DNA of 64,000 nucleotides from Ornithinimicrobium ciconiae. Its GTDB lineage: Bacteria > Actinomycetota > Actinomycetes > Actinomycetales > Dermatophilaceae. The position numbers were made by a program, and so were the translations under genes. The stretch is taken from assembly GCF_007197575.1 (NCBI RefSeq), contig NZ_CP041616.1:2480001-2544000 (forward strand). The letters are read 5' to 3'. Positions 33,602 through 43,347 of the stretch are shown here, one piece after another. The notes under the pieces were generated by a model, which was not told where the DNA came from, searched no databases, and saw only the letters and a list, made by a program, of their open reading frames with translations. The number at the start of each line of letters is the position of its first letter. Position 1 is the stretch's first letter.

Positions 33602-35511
33602 CAGTGCTCCTCATCCGCTGCCACGGCAGCACGTTCGGCTGCCTCCCGCGCATAGGCGTTGACCAGGTCGCCATAGCCCTGGCAACGCTCGATCAGCTCC
33701 GCGTGCGTGCCCTGGTCGAGCACCTGGCCCTGCTCGAGATAGACGATGTGATCGGCCAGCGCGATGGTGGCCATCCGGTAGGCGACGACCAGGACGGTCA
33801 TCCCATCGCTGGTCTCCCGCAACCCGCCGAGAATCGCCTGCTCGATGGCCGGGTCGACGGCGCTGGTCGCGTCGTCCAGCACGAGCAGCCGCGGCCTGCG
33901 CACGATGGCGCGGGCGAGGGCGATCCGCTGGCGCTGACCGCCGGACAGGTTGCCGCCCCGCTCGCCGATCATCGCGTCGAGGGCACCGGGCATGCTGCTG
34001 ACGAAGCCGTCGGCCCGGGCAGTGCGCAGCGCATCCCAGACCACCTCGTCGGACAGGTCCTCACCGAGGGTGACGTTGTCGCGGACCGGGTCGTCAAACA
34101 TGAAGGTCTGCTGGGCGACCAGGGTGCCCACGTCCGGCACCTCACCCTTGCGGACGCTGCGCAGGTCGATGCCGTCCAGGGTGACCGCGCCAGTGTCGGG
34201 GTCCATGAGCCGCAGCACCAGGTTGGCCAGCGTCGACTTGCCCGACCCGGTGGGACCGACCATCGCCACGGTCCGTCCGGCCGGCACGTCCAACGTGACG
34301 TCCCGGATGGCCATGCTGCGCTGCTGACCCAGCTGCTCGACCACCGGCTCGGGGGCCTCCTCCGCCCCCAGGACAGCACGCTCGGCCGGCTCGGCATAGG
34401 CATAGGAGACCCCCTCGGTGCGCGCGTGAGCCGCGCCCTCGCGCGGCAGGCGCTCCTCGCCATACGCCATGGAGCCACTGGCTCGCAGGACGGAGTCCAC
34501 GCGGCGATAGCCGACGACCGAGCGGGGGATCTCGGCCAGCACCCAGCCCAGGGCGCGGACCGGGAAGGCGAGGATCGAGAAAAGGTAGGCGATCTCCACG
34601 ACGTCGGCGGCGGTCAGGTCACCGGAGGCGACGCGCGCCGTGCCGACCGCCAGAACGGCCAGCGTGCCGAGCACGGGGATGGCCTCGATCACCGGCTCGA
34701 ACATGCCCCGGGTGCGGCCCACCGTGATCAGCGAGTCGCGCAGGTCGTTGGTGACCCGACCAAACCGGTCGGTCTCCTCCTGCTCGCGGCCCATGGCCTT
34801 GACCAGCATCCCGGCCTCGAAGGACTCGTGCGCAACCTCGGCGACCTCGGCGCGCAACTGCTGGGCGCGGGTGATGCGCGGGGACATGAACCGCTGGAAG
34901 ACGAGGTTGGCCGCAAACAGGCCCGGGAACACCAGGAAGCCGATCAGCGCCAGGAACGGGTCCACGACCACCATCTGGGTGCCGGCGATGAGCAGCATCA
35001 CGATGACCCCGATGGCCATCGGCAGCGGGTTGAAGATCTGCCAGGCCGCCTCGATGTCCGCGTGGGCGTTGGACAGCAGTTGGCCCGAGGGGTGGGCGTG
35101 GTGCCAGCTCAGCGGGAGTCGCAGGTACTGCCGGGTGACGCGCTGACGGTAGAGGGCCTGCAGGTTGAAGCCCGCGATGGAGGCGGCCACCCGCCGCAGC
35201 ACCACACCGGTCATATTGACCACCAGGACGGCCAGCAGCACCCAGAAGATGGTCCACAGACCGCTGGAGGTGACCTGACCGCTCTCCACCGCCGGGGTCA
35301 CCTCGGTCTCGGTGACGTAGCCGATCGCCCAAGCGGTGCCCACGGTGGCCAGCGCCCACAGCGCGGACCCGACGACGGCGACCGCAAAGATCTTCTTCTG
35401 CTGCCGGATGCCGGTCCAGATCACCCGCAGCCCCTGGCGCAGGATCGCCGGGGTCGGGCGTGGTCGCTCGACCGGTCTGGTGGCAGACGTCACGTCAGAA
35501 GGCTCCTTCAC
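33601..35511 (-). CDS. ABC exporter half-transporter (degenerate ATP site subunit)
   Basis: A 636-residue partner of the downstream half-transporter, of the MdlA/TmrA-like type. The transmembrane domain is at about residues 35-340. The ATPase domain has Walker A GPTGSGKST, signature LSGGQRQRIALARAIV and Walker B LLVLDDATSAVD, in which Asp replaces the catalytic Glu. The H-loop position reads AYRMAT, with Tyr where His is expected. Both changes are typical of the non-hydrolysing site of asymmetric heterodimeric exporters. GTG 35511 or the nearby GTG (VTSATRPVERP) could be the start. Confidence 0.88.
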   Translation of the reverse strand: MKEPSDVTSATRPVERPRPTPAILRQGLRVIWTGIRQQKKIFAVAVVGSALWALATVGTAWAIGYVTETEVTPAVESGQVTSSGLWTIFWVLLAVLVVNMTGVVLRRVAASIAGFNLQALYRQRVTRQYLRLPLSWHHAHPSGQLLSNAHADIEAAWQIFNPLPMAIGVIVMLLIAGTQMVVVDPFLALIGFLVFPGLFAANLVFQRFMSPRITRAQQLRAEVAEVAHESFEAGMLVKAMGREQEETDRFGRVTNDLRDSLITVGRTRGMFEPVIEAIPVLGTLAVLAVGTARVASGDLTAADVVEIAYLFSILAFPVRALGWVLAEIPRSVVGYRRVDSVLRASGSMAYGEERLPREGAAHARTEGVSYAYAEPAERAVLGAEEAPEPVVEQLGQQRSMAIRDVTLDVPAGRTVAMVGPTGSGKSTLANLVLRLMDPDTGAVTLDGIDLRSVRKGEVPDVGTLVAQQTFMFDDPVRDNVTLGEDLSDEVVWDALRTARADGFVSSMPGALDAMIGERGGNLSGGQRQRIALARAIVRRPRLLVLDDATSAVDPAIEQAILGGLRETSDGMTVLVVAYRMATIALADHIVYLEQGQVLDQGTHAELIERCQGYGDLVNAYAREAAERAAVAADEEH

Positions 35512-35666
35512 ACTGGGCGGAGTCCCGTGCTGACCGGTCCGTGGTCTGCATCAGGGAACGCAGCCATCCGGACCCACCCGGTGGCGCACCCACTATCTTC
35601 GCACGACCGGTTGGCAAGTCCGAATCAATTTCACCTGGTCCCCTGGCTCCCCAGGGGCCGCGGAGC

Positions 35667-36098
35667 TCACCTGCTGTGGTGGGTGACCAGTGCCGCCAGT
35701 CGGGAGGCCTCGGCACGACCGAACTCGCCGTCGGCGCGCTGGATCCCCATCACCGCCAGCTCCTCCGTGTCGCTGAGCTCCAGGACTGCCCACGGCGTGC
35801 CGCCGGCGAAGGTGACGCGCACGATCTCGGCCCACTCCACGTCCCGGCTGTGGACCAGGTTGACCACGCGCAGCCCGGCCGTCGTGGGCACGGCACGCAC
35901 CATCCCAAAACGCCACAGCCCGGCCGCGAGGAGAATGGCGAGCAGCACCACCAGGACCCGGTCAGCCGGGTTCCAGCCGTGCCCGGGCGCCAGGACGACC
36001 AGCACCGCAAAGCTCACCAGCACCGCCAGCGCCGAGGCACGGGCCACGAGGGCACCACGACGAGGTCGGAAGACGGCATAGGGGTCCCTGGTGCTCAC
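35667..36098 (-). CDS. PH-domain membrane-associated protein
   Basis: A 143-residue protein with two transmembrane helices (about residues 22-42 and 46-62) followed by a bacterial PH-like beta domain (VPTTAGLRVVNLVHSRDVEW, then AEIVRVTFAGG). Small proteins of this type sit next to rib or transporter genes in many actinobacteria. Their function is unknown. GTG 36098 is the start. It lies between the ABC exporter and the riboflavin transporter genes, with separate spacing on both sides. Confidence 0.75.
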   Translation of the reverse strand: MSTRDPYAVFRPRRGALVARASALAVLVSFAVLVVLAPGHGWNPADRVLVVLLAILLAAGLWRFGMVRAVPTTAGLRVVNLVHSRDVEWAEIVRVTFAGGTPWAVLELSDTEELAVMGIQRADGEFGRAEASRLAALVTHHSR

Positions 36099-36146
36099 CT
36101 AGCCCACACTAACCAGGCCCGGCCAGGCTCGACCCGCACGGCCTGG

Positions 36147-36860
36147 TCAGGTGGTGCTGTCCGCCAGGGCCGGGGCTGCCTGCGGCGCCTCATCCCGCGC
36201 GGCACGGCGCCACACGAAGAAGCCCCAGGCGACGAAGGCGCCGTACGCCGCATACATGATCGCCGAGGGGTAGTAGCCGGAGTGCCACAGCAGCGGCACC
36301 CCCACTAGGTCGACCGCGATCCAGACGAGCCAGAAGTCGACCCAGCCTCGGGCCATGGCGTAGGTCGCCAGGATCGACCCGACGAAGATCCAGGCGTCGG
36401 TCCAGTAGTACCAGTCCGGCGCCGGCCATCCCACGCCGACCTGCTGGAAGATCCACTGGCACAGGACCACCAGCCCCGCCGCAGCGAGGAGGTATGCCGT
36501 GCGCTCCCGGGCCGAGGCCCATCGCGGGGTGATCGCCGGCTCACCCTTGGCCCGCGTCCGCAGGGATTTGTTCCAGGCCCACCAGCCGTAGACGCTGGTG
36601 ATGATGAAGAAGACCTGGCGAGCCGCCTGTCCGAACAGGCTGTGCTCCTGGGGCGTGGCGAACCACACCCCCATGAAGACGGTGAAGAGAAAGACATTGC
36701 CGATGATGCCCACCGGCCAGGCCCAGACCAGTCGGCGCATCCCGAGGATCGCCGAGGCGATGCCAAAGAGGTTGCCCACGACTTCGCGCCAGAGAATGGT
36801 GTGCTGGCCGAGCTGAAGCTCGGCGGTGAAAAGGTCGTTCCAGACGTCCACGACGTGCAT
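36147..36860 (-). CDS. ribM: PnuC-family riboflavin transporter (RibM/PnuX-like)
   Basis: A 237-residue membrane protein with about seven helices. GIASAILGMRRLVWAWPVGI, YGWWAWNKS and the WYYWTDAWIFVGSILATYAM segment are typical of the PnuC superfamily. PnuC itself imports nicotinamide riboside, but the RibM/PnuX branch of actinobacteria imports riboflavin and is controlled by FMN riboswitches. The complete FMN riboswitch plus terminator directly upstream therefore favours riboflavin. ATG 36860 (MHVVDVWNDLF) is chosen; a longer frame would read through the terminator and riboswitch. The transporter works without ATP, with trapping by flavokinase. Confidence 0.9.
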   Translation of the reverse strand: MHVVDVWNDLFTAELQLGQHTILWREVVGNLFGIASAILGMRRLVWAWPVGIIGNVFLFTVFMGVWFATPQEHSLFGQAARQVFFIITSVYGWWAWNKSLRTRAKGEPAITPRWASARERTAYLLAAAGLVVLCQWIFQQVGVGWPAPDWYYWTDAWIFVGSILATYAMARGWVDFWLVWIAVDLVGVPLLWHSGYYPSAIMYAAYGAFVAWGFFVWRRAARDEAPQAAPALADSTT

Positions 36861-36888
36861 CCTTTGCGGATCAGGTGGCCGAGAACGA

Positions 36889-36924
36889 CAAAACCCCGGC
36901 CACGAACGGTGTGGGCGCCGGGGG
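36889..36924 (-). terminator. intrinsic terminator controlled by the FMN riboswitch
   Basis: On the minus strand CCCCCGGC, a loop of about 15 nt, and GCCGGGG are followed directly by TTTTGT, a standard rho-independent terminator. It lies about 90 nt after the FMN aptamer and 30 nt before the ribM ATG, the position expected for transcriptional attenuation. Confidence 0.85.
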
Positions 36925-37013
36925 TTGCGTGAAGCGATACGCGTCGTCGTGCGGGCCCGTCCCAGGGGTGCCGTTGCCGGCACCTCGGTGCGGTCCGTCG
37001 CCGCGGCGACGCG

Positions 37014-37139
37014 CGTGCTGCCTCCCATCCGGACTTTAACCGTCGGTCCCGGAATTTCACCAGGTCAGCCGGCCGCTGGCTGCGGCCGGGTCGCGGACTC
37101 TCACCGCCGGCTCGGAATTTCACCGACCCCGGAGCACGT
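37014..37139 (-). promoter_or_regulatory. FMN riboswitch (RFN element)
   Basis: Read on the minus strand, the element runs from CGTGCTCCGGGGTCGGTGAA to GGATGGGAGGCAGCACG. All RFN landmarks are present: GGGGTCGGTGAAATTCC, CCGGCGGTGAGAGTCCGCGA, CTGGTGAAATTCCGGGACCG and CGGTTAAAGTCCGGATGGGA. The P1 arms CGTGCT and AGCACG pair. FMN binding should switch off the downstream ribM gene through the terminator. Confidence 0.97.
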
Positions 37140-37203
37140 ATTGCCCGGCCATCCTACCGCGTCCGGAGCGCGTTCCACGGTCGGGGCGGGTCGACTGCCG
37201 GCG

Positions 37204-37866
37204 TCAGTGGTGGGCGTGCTCTGCCGCGAGGGCCCGCAGCTGGTCGATGCGCGTGGGCACGTCGTCGGCCCCGTAGACGGCTGATCCCGCCACGAAGACG
37301 TCCGCCCCGGCCTCGACGCACTGGCCGATGGTGTCCTGGGAGACTCCCCCGTCGACCTGGATCCAGATCTCTCCCCCGTGCCGGCGCACGGCCTCGCGGA
37401 CCTCGCTGACCTTGGCCATCTGATCGGCCATGAAGGACTGTCCGCCAAAGCCCGGCTCGACCGTCATGACCAGGACCATGTCGACCTCCCGGAGCAGATC
37501 GGCGTAGGGGGCGAAGGGGGTCCCGGGCTTCACCGCGAAGGCCGCCCGGGCGCCGGCCGCCCGGATGGCGCGGGCGGTCGCCACCGGGTCCTTCGCGGCC
37601 TCGATGTGGAAGGTCACTGACGACCCGCCCGCCTCGGCATACTGCGGTGCCCAGCGGTCTGGGTCCTCGATCATCAGGTGGCAGTCCAGCGGGATGGGAC
37701 TGACCCGCTTCAACGCCTCGACCACCGGCAGCCCGAGGGTCAGGTTGGGCACGAAGTGTCCATCCATCACGTCCACATGGGCCCAGTCAGCGGTGGCGAT
37801 CCGGGCCAGCTCGGACTCGAGGTTGGCGAAGTCGGCGGACAGGATGCTGGGGCTGATCTGAAGCAC
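37204..37866 (-). CDS. rpe: ribulose-phosphate 3-epimerase
   Basis: A 220-residue TIM-barrel enzyme that interconverts ribulose 5-phosphate and xylulose 5-phosphate. It starts [59 protein letters not shown] and [11 protein letters not shown] carry the metal ligands and catalytic Asp residues. GTG 37866 is the start, 21 bp after rsmB. It ends the fmt-rsmB-rpe group conserved in actinobacteria, which often continues into riboflavin genes; here only the riboflavin transporter follows. Confidence 0.96.
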   Translation of the reverse strand: MLQISPSILSADFANLESELARIATADWAHVDVMDGHFVPNLTLGLPVVEALKRVSPIPLDCHLMIEDPDRWAPQYAEAGGSSVTFHIEAAKDPVATARAIRAAGARAAFAVKPGTPFAPYADLLREVDMVLVMTVEPGFGGQSFMADQMAKVSEVREAVRRHGGEIWIQVDGGVSQDTIGQCVEAGADVFVAGSAVYGADDVPTRIDQLRALAAEHAHH

Positions 37867-37887
37867 GACTGCAGCCTAGCCGCAGGC

Positions 37888-39438
37888 TCAGCGAACGCGC
37901 AGGAGCGCCAGGAACATCCCGTCTGTGCCGTGCTTGTGGGGCCAGAGCTGGGCCCACGGGCCGGGTCCGGTGTCCGGCAGCGGCTCCCCGGCCCGGTCCA
38001 GCAGCAACGGTCGGACGTCCTCGGCGACGACCCGGCCGGGGAAGGCCTTGAGCACGTCCTTGACGACGAACTCGGTCTCGGCCAGGTGCGGTGAGCAGGT
38101 GGCATAGAGCACGAGACCGCCCGCACGGGTGGCCTCGATGGCCGAGGCCAGCAGATCACGCTGCAACGGGCCGAGCTCGGCGAGGTCCCGTGGGGTCCGT
38201 CGCCAGCGAGCCTCCGGACGCCGCCGCAGTGCCCCCAGACCCGTGCAGGGCGCGTCGACGAGCACCCGGTCGAACCGGCCGGGGTCGGTCTCACCGATCT
38301 CACGGCCGTCCCCGACGACCACAGACACACTCTCGGGGTGGCGCTCACGCACGGCGCGCAGCGTGTTGCGCACCAGAGCGGCGCGGTGCGGCTGGACCTC
38401 GTTGGCCAGCAGACGGGCTCCTCGGTGGACGGCGAGGGCAGCGAGCAGACCGGCCTTGCCACCGGGGCCGGCACACAGATCGAGCCACTCCTCGCCGTCG
38501 CCGCCACGCGCCGTCTTGTCGTGCGTCTCGCCCGCGGCGTGCTCCGTCTCGTCCCCGGCGTGCTCCGTCTGTCCATCCGTCGTGGCGCCGGCGAGGGCCA
38601 GGGCGAGCAGCTGGGAACCACCGTCCTGCACGGCAGCCCGCCCATCACGCACGCTGGCCAGCTGGCCGGGGTCCCCTCCGGGCATCGTCCAGGCCGTGGG
38701 GGCGATCGGGTCCGGCACCGCTCCTGCGGCCTCCAACTCCTCCTCGGCACCGAGTCCCGGTCGGACGACCAGGGTGGGCAGCGCAGCGGTGTTGTGGGCC
38801 TCGAGCAGCGCGCTCAGGTCAGCGTCAACACTCTCGGCTGTGCTGGACCCGTGCCCGATGAGTCCCGCGCGCAGCGCCCGGACGATCCAGGCGGGGTGCG
38901 AGTGCTGGAGGGCGAGTCGTTCGACCGGGTCCGTGACCGGCTCGAGCACGCGTTCGAGCCACTCGTCACGGCTGCGCTCTGACACACGGCGCAGCACGGC
39001 GTTGACGAAGCCACCCGCGCCTGCTCCCACGTGCTGCCTGGCCAGCGCCACCGTCGCGCTGACGGCGGCGTGATCTGGCACGCGCATCCCGAGCAGCTGG
39101 TGGGTGCCCAGCCGGAGGATGTCCCGCACTGCGGGGTCGATGGATCGTCCCGGCGGGTCGACTGCGGCGTCGACCACGGCGTCATACAGTCCCTGCATCC
39201 GCAGGGTGCCGTAGGTCAGCTCCGTGGCGAACGCGGCGTGACGACCCTGGAGCCGGGAGTTGCGGAGCACCGTGGGAAGCACGAGGTTGGCGTAGCCGCC
39301 GTCGGCGACGGCACGCAGGACCGAGTAGGCCGCGCCGCGGGCTGGATCGCCGTGGCGGGCCCGCTGCGACGGTGCCTGCGCCGACCGTTGCCGCCGGCCC
39401 TGCCGCCGACCCTGTCCCCGACCGTCACCCTCAGCCAC
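37888..39438 (-). CDS. rsmB: RsmB/NOP-family rRNA (cytosine-5) methyltransferase
   Basis: A 516-residue protein. After a basic, Gln/Arg-rich leader, residues about 30-170 form a NusB-like RNA-binding domain ([19 protein letters not shown]). The SAM-dependent catalytic domain follows, with [38 protein letters not shown] and [12 protein letters not shown]; the two cysteines in DAPC and ATCS are those of m5C methyltransferases. Just before motif I sits a low-complexity insert repeating EHAGDE/EHAAGE. GTG 39438 overlaps the fmt stop by a few bases. A longer frame into fmt is rejected. Confidence 0.93.
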   Translation of the reverse strand: MAEGDGRGQGRRQGRRQRSAQAPSQRARHGDPARGAAYSVLRAVADGGYANLVLPTVLRNSRLQGRHAAFATELTYGTLRMQGLYDAVVDAAVDPPGRSIDPAVRDILRLGTHQLLGMRVPDHAAVSATVALARQHVGAGAGGFVNAVLRRVSERSRDEWLERVLEPVTDPVERLALQHSHPAWIVRALRAGLIGHGSSTAESVDADLSALLEAHNTAALPTLVVRPGLGAEEELEAAGAVPDPIAPTAWTMPGGDPGQLASVRDGRAAVQDGGSQLLALALAGATTDGQTEHAGDETEHAAGETHDKTARGGDGEEWLDLCAGPGGKAGLLAALAVHRGARLLANEVQPHRAALVRNTLRAVRERHPESVSVVVGDGREIGETDPGRFDRVLVDAPCTGLGALRRRPEARWRRTPRDLAELGPLQRDLLASAIEATRAGGLVLYATCSPHLAETEFVVKDVLKAFPGRVVAEDVRPLLLDRAGEPLPDTGPGPWAQLWPHKHGTDGMFLALLRVR

Positions 39439-40375
39439 CGAGCACCTCCCCCGCCTCGATCCGGACTCCTCGTGCCCAGTCGCTCGCGGGCATGGCCCTC
39501 TTGCCGTGGGGCTGCACGACCCCGAGGCGCACGGGGTGGGTCCCGGTGCCCACCAGCACCGCCTGCCGCTGCACCAGGAGCTCTCCCGGCGCCAGTCGCA
39601 TCCCCTCCGGGTCGGTGGCCCCCAATGGTCCTTCCAGGGGGTGCACCTTGAGGCGAGGCTGGCGAAAGGTCGTCCACGCCCCGGGTGCGGGCGTGCACCC
39701 TCGGATGTGCCGGTCCACCGCATAGTCGGGGCGGGCCCAGTCGACCTGCGCCTCGTCAACGCTCAGCTTGGGGGCGTGCGAGATACCCTCGGTCGGCTGC
39801 GGGACCGGGGTGATCCGGCCCTCCTCAAGTCCATCAAGCGTGGCGACCAGCAGTTGCGCCCCTGCCCCGGCCAGCCGCTCCAGCAGCGTCCCGGCGGTGT
39901 CAGTGGGACGGATCGTCTCGGTCAGCGTGCCCAGCACCGGGCCGGTGTCGAGTCCTTCCTCCAGCAGGAAGGTGCTCGCCCCGGTGACCTCGTCACCGGC
40001 CATCAGGGCACGTTGCACGGGGGCGGCGCCGCGCCAGGCTGGCAGCAGCGAGAAGTGCAGGTTGATCCACCCCTGAGCCGGAATCTCGAGCACGCCCCGG
40101 GGAATCAGCCCACCGTAGGCGACGACCGGAGCCGCGTCGGGAGCGATCTGAGCCAACCGGGTGGCGAACTCGGGATCCCGCGCCGACGTGGGGGTCAGGG
40201 CCTCGATCCCCGCCTCGTCCGCGACCTGGTGGACATCGGAGCGCGTCAGGCTGCGTCCTCGTCCGGCGCGTGCCTCGGGGCGGGTCACCACCGCCGCGAC
40301 CTCGTGTCGCGAGTCCAGCAGTGCCCGCAGTGCGACGACAGCCGGAGCGGGCGTTCCGGCAAAGACCAGTCGCAC
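39431..40375 (-). CDS. fmt: methionyl-tRNA formyltransferase
   Basis: A 314-residue enzyme that formylates initiator Met-tRNA with 10-formyl-THF. It starts [20 protein letters not shown]. The catalytic Asn/His pair is in [21 protein letters not shown] and the Asp in EGLDTGPVL. The C-terminal tRNA-binding domain follows from about residue 205 and is of normal length. GTG 40375 has AGGAG just upstream. It leads the fmt-rsmB-rpe group. In related genomes metK-priA lies directly upstream; here a peptide transporter operon intervenes. Confidence 0.96.
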   Translation of the reverse strand: MRLVFAGTPAPAVVALRALLDSRHEVAAVVTRPEARAGRGRSLTRSDVHQVADEAGIEALTPTSARDPEFATRLAQIAPDAAPVVAYGGLIPRGVLEIPAQGWINLHFSLLPAWRGAAPVQRALMAGDEVTGASTFLLEEGLDTGPVLGTLTETIRPTDTAGTLLERLAGAGAQLLVATLDGLEEGRITPVPQPTEGISHAPKLSVDEAQVDWARPDYAVDRHIRGCTPAPGAWTTFRQPRLKVHPLEGPLGATDPEGMRLAPGELLVQRQAVLVGTGTHPVRLGVVQPHGKRAMPASDWARGVRIEAGEVLGG

Positions 40376-40487
40376 AGGACTCCTTCTTAGTCAGCAGGCA
40401 CCGGGCCCGGCACCCACGTGGGGCACCGGGCCCAGCCCGTCATGGACCGGACCAGTGGGGTCCGGCGGATCAGCCAGGCAGCACCAA

Positions 40488-40511
40488 CCCCGGCCGCGAC
40501 CGGGGCCGGGG
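40488..40511 (-). terminator. terminator hairpin after the peptide ABC operon
   Basis: CCCCGGCC, an 8-nt loop and GGCCGGGG form a perfect 8-bp GC stem just beyond the stop of the double ATPase gene. Further GC hairpins lie at 40444-40464 and 40399-40434 in the gap of 144 bp before fmt. Confidence 0.55.
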
Positions 40512-40519
40512 TCTCGGGT

Positions 40520-42253
40520 TCACGACAACTCCACCCCGGTGTCCCGGATCTCGGCGACCTCTTCTCCCAGGGCACGCAGGAGGGTGTGGCGCTCCTCGCG
40601 ACGCTCCCGCTGCTCGTGGGGGTCCGGGACCGGAGCGGCGGCGAGCAGCCGCTGGGTGTACTCCTCCTGGGGATTCATCAGGACCTGCTCGCGCGGCCCG
40701 GCCTCCACCACCCGACCGTTCTGCAGCACCACAACCTGGTGGGCCAGCAGGTCGATGACAGCCAGGTCGTGGCTGATGAACAGGCAGGCAAACTTGTAGC
40801 GTGCCTGGAGGTCGCTGAAGATCTTCAGCACCTTGGCCTGGACCGAGACGTCGAGCGCAGAGGTCGGCTCGTCAGCGACGAGGAGCTCAGGGTCCAGCGT
40901 CAGCGCCCGGGCCACGGAGATGCGCTGGCGCTGGCCTCCGGACACCTCGTGCGGATAGCGGTTGTAGACCTCCCGCGGAAGCTCGACGGCGTCCAGGAGC
41001 TCATAGACCTTCTGCTCCTGAGCCTTGCGGTTGCCGACCTTGTGCACCACCATCGGCTCGCTGATGCACTCACCGATCGGCAGGCGCGGGTTCAGGGACG
41101 CCGCCGGGTCCTGAAAGATGACGCCGATGCGACGGCGGATGGCCTTGAGCTGGTGCCGTTTCATCCCCGTGATGTCCTGGCCCAGCAGGCGGAACGAGCC
41201 ACCCGCAGCGGGGATCAGACCGAGCGCGCACCGTCCGATCGTGGACTTGCCCGAGCCGGACTCACCGACCAGACCCACGATCTCGCCCTGACGCACCTGG
41301 AAGCTCACGTCATCCACGGCCCGGAAGGGTGGCTTGCCCATCCGGTGGTACTCGATGACCAGGTTCTCCAGGTCGATGGCGAGCTCGGCGCCCTCAACGG
41401 CCTCGACCTCGGCGATGCTGATGCCCATCTGGTCGCGGCCCGCGCCCAGACGCGGGACGGATCCGAGCAGCATCTTGGTGTATTCGTGCTGCGGGTTGAG
41501 CAGGACCTCGTCGACCGTGCCCTTCTCCACCAGCTCACCCTTGAACATCACGCAGACGCGGTCGGCCATGTCGGCCACCACGCCCATGTTGTGCGTGATC
41601 AGCAGGATGCCGGTGTTGAGCTTTTCCTTGAGTGAGCGCAGCAGGTCGAGAATGTCGGCCTGCACGGTCACGTCAAGGGCTGTCGTCGGTTCGTCGGCGA
41701 TGATGATCTTGGGGTCACAGCTGATCGCGATGGCGATCACCACGCGCTGACGCTGGCCACCGGACAGCTCGTGCGGGTACTGCTTGACCCGCCGCTCGGG
41801 CTCGGGGATGCCGACCATGTCGAGCAGCTCGATGGCGCGCTGCAGGGCAGCCTTGCCCGAGGCGATGCCGTGGAGCTCGAGGGCCTCGGTCATCTGGGTG
41901 CCGATGGTCAGCACCGGGTTCAGCGCTGTCATCGGCTCCTGGAAGACCATCGCGATGTCGTTGCCGCGCAGGCGCCGCATGGCGTTCTCGGACAGTTTGC
42001 GGATGCCGTGCCCGTTGACGGTGATCTCACCGCCGATGCGCGCGTTGCTCGGGAGCAACCGCATCGCGGTCATCGAGGTGACTGACTTGCCCGAGCCGGA
42101 CTCACCGACCAGGGCGACCACCTCGCCGGGGTTGACGTGTAGGGACACACCCTTGACCGCGTGGACCGAGCCGAACTCGGTGCTGAACCGGACGTCAACC
42201 TCGTTGAAGTCCAGGACGGCTCCGGTGGTGCTGTCTGTGGTGGTGGCAGTCAT
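40520..42253 (-). CDS. fused double ATP-binding protein of peptide ABC importer (DppD-DppF type)
   Basis: A 577-residue protein with two complete ATPase domains. The first (about residues 10-270) has GESGSGKS, LSGGQRQRVVIAIAIS and IIADEPTTALDVT. The second (about 300-560) has GESGSGKST, VSGGQRQRISVARALT and LLVADEPTSALDVS. Both end with oligopeptide-type C-terminal regions, as in DppD and DppF joined in one chain. ATG 42253 overlaps the permease stop by one base. It powers the peptide or nickel-type importer encoded upstream in the operon. A single-chain arrangement is common in actinobacteria. Confidence 0.93.
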   Translation of the reverse strand: MTATTTDSTTGAVLDFNEVDVRFSTEFGSVHAVKGVSLHVNPGEVVALVGESGSGKSVTSMTAMRLLPSNARIGGEITVNGHGIRKLSENAMRRLRGNDIAMVFQEPMTALNPVLTIGTQMTEALELHGIASGKAALQRAIELLDMVGIPEPERRVKQYPHELSGGQRQRVVIAIAISCDPKIIIADEPTTALDVTVQADILDLLRSLKEKLNTGILLITHNMGVVADMADRVCVMFKGELVEKGTVDEVLLNPQHEYTKMLLGSVPRLGAGRDQMGISIAEVEAVEGAELAIDLENLVIEYHRMGKPPFRAVDDVSFQVRQGEIVGLVGESGSGKSTIGRCALGLIPAAGGSFRLLGQDITGMKRHQLKAIRRRIGVIFQDPAASLNPRLPIGECISEPMVVHKVGNRKAQEQKVYELLDAVELPREVYNRYPHEVSGGQRQRISVARALTLDPELLVADEPTSALDVSVQAKVLKIFSDLQARYKFACLFISHDLAVIDLLAHQVVVLQNGRVVEAGPREQVLMNPQEEYTQRLLAAAPVPDPHEQRERREERHTLLRALGEEVAEIRDTGVELS

Positions 42254-43293
42254 CAGTCGCTCCTGCTCTGGCGGGGGTCGAAGGCGTCGCGCAGGCCGTC
42301 ACCGAGGAAGTTCACCGACAGTGCGATGCCCAGGATGACCATGCCGGGCCACCAGAAGAGCCACGGGCGGACCGTGAAGCTGTTCTGGTAGGTGGAGATC
42401 AGTAGTCCGAGGGAGGTGTCCGGCGGACGGACACCGAAGCCCAGGAAGCTCAGCGCGCTCTCCAGCAGGATCACCGCCGAGATCGTCAGGGTCGCGCTGA
42501 CGATGATGGTGCCCATCGTGTTGGGCAGGATGTGCTTGAAGATGATGCGCCACGGAGAGGTGCCGATCGCCTCGGCCGCGGTGACGAACTCCCGCTCGCG
42601 CAGGGACAGCACCTCTCCGCGGACGAGTCGGGCCAGGCCGGTCCAGGAGACCAGGCTCAGCATGATCGCCAGCGGCCAGATGCCACCACCACTGCGCTGA
42701 CCCAGCACGGCGGCCAGGACGAGCAGCGGGATGACGATGAACAGGTCGGTGACACGCATCAGGATGGCCTCGACCCAGCCGCGGAAGTAGCCCGCGATGG
42801 CGCCGATGAGGGTCCCGAGCATGGTCGTCAGGATGCCCACGGTGAAGGCGATCGTCAGGGATCGCTGGGTGCCGCGCATCGTCAGGGCAAAGTAGTCCTT
42901 GCCGGCGTTCTCCTGGCCGAACGGCTGCTCGCCCCAGGCCGGGGGGAACAAGCTCAGCGTCGGACGTCCCCCGTCGACGATGGTGGCCGCGGACCAGTAG
43001 TCCTTGTCCCACCAGCCCGGGATGAAGAAGTAGCCGATGGAGGAGATCGCCATCACCACGACGAAGACGAGGAAGGCGAGGGAGAACATCGCGCCCTTGT
43101 GCCGGAAGAACCGTCGGCGGATCAGCTCGCCCTGAGAGTAGGACTTCTGCGTCAGGTCGATCTGCTTCTCGACCGAGAGCGCGTCCGTCGTGGTGCCGGC
43201 ACTCTGCGCGGAGCCGGGGTCGTGCATCTCGGGGATCGGCGAAAGTCTCTCCTCGCCGCTGCCGGGTGTCTCGGGCTTGTCGTTGTCAGTCAT
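42253..43293 (-). CDS. peptide ABC importer permease (DppC-like)
   Basis: A 346-residue permease. A hydrophilic N-terminus of about 70 residues precedes six helices. RGTQRSLTIAFTVGILTTML and the EAA loop REREFVTAAEAIGTSPWRII, followed by FKHILPNTMG, are typical of DppC/OppC. FLGFGVRPPDTSLGLLI and the ending GDGLRDAFDPR are also standard. ATG 43293 is the start. It overlaps the ATPase start by one base and works with the larger permease encoded 54 bp upstream. Confidence 0.92.
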   Translation of the reverse strand: MTDNDKPETPGSGEERLSPIPEMHDPGSAQSAGTTTDALSVEKQIDLTQKSYSQGELIRRRFFRHKGAMFSLAFLVFVVVMAISSIGYFFIPGWWDKDYWSAATIVDGGRPTLSLFPPAWGEQPFGQENAGKDYFALTMRGTQRSLTIAFTVGILTTMLGTLIGAIAGYFRGWVEAILMRVTDLFIVIPLLVLAAVLGQRSGGGIWPLAIMLSLVSWTGLARLVRGEVLSLREREFVTAAEAIGTSPWRIIFKHILPNTMGTIIVSATLTISAVILLESALSFLGFGVRPPDTSLGLLISTYQNSFTVRPWLFWWPGMVILGIALSVNFLGDGLRDAFDPRQSRSD

Positions 43294-43347
43294 GGCGTCC
43301 TCCGTGCGGAGTGGAGTCGGGCTGGCAGGTCATGGTGGGCCACCTGC

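Noticed and set aside
33589..36081. An 830-codon open frame on the plus strand
   Set aside because: It is antisense to the ABC half-transporter and the PH-domain gene and has shadow-frame composition.
36861..37028. Longer N-terminus for the RibM-like protein
   Set aside because: It would be translated from the terminator and the edge of the FMN riboswitch. The conserved protein begins at MHVVDVWNDLF.
39439..39759. Longer RsmB frame reaching into fmt
   Set aside because: It overlaps a conserved part of fmt on the same strand and shows no RsmB similarity.
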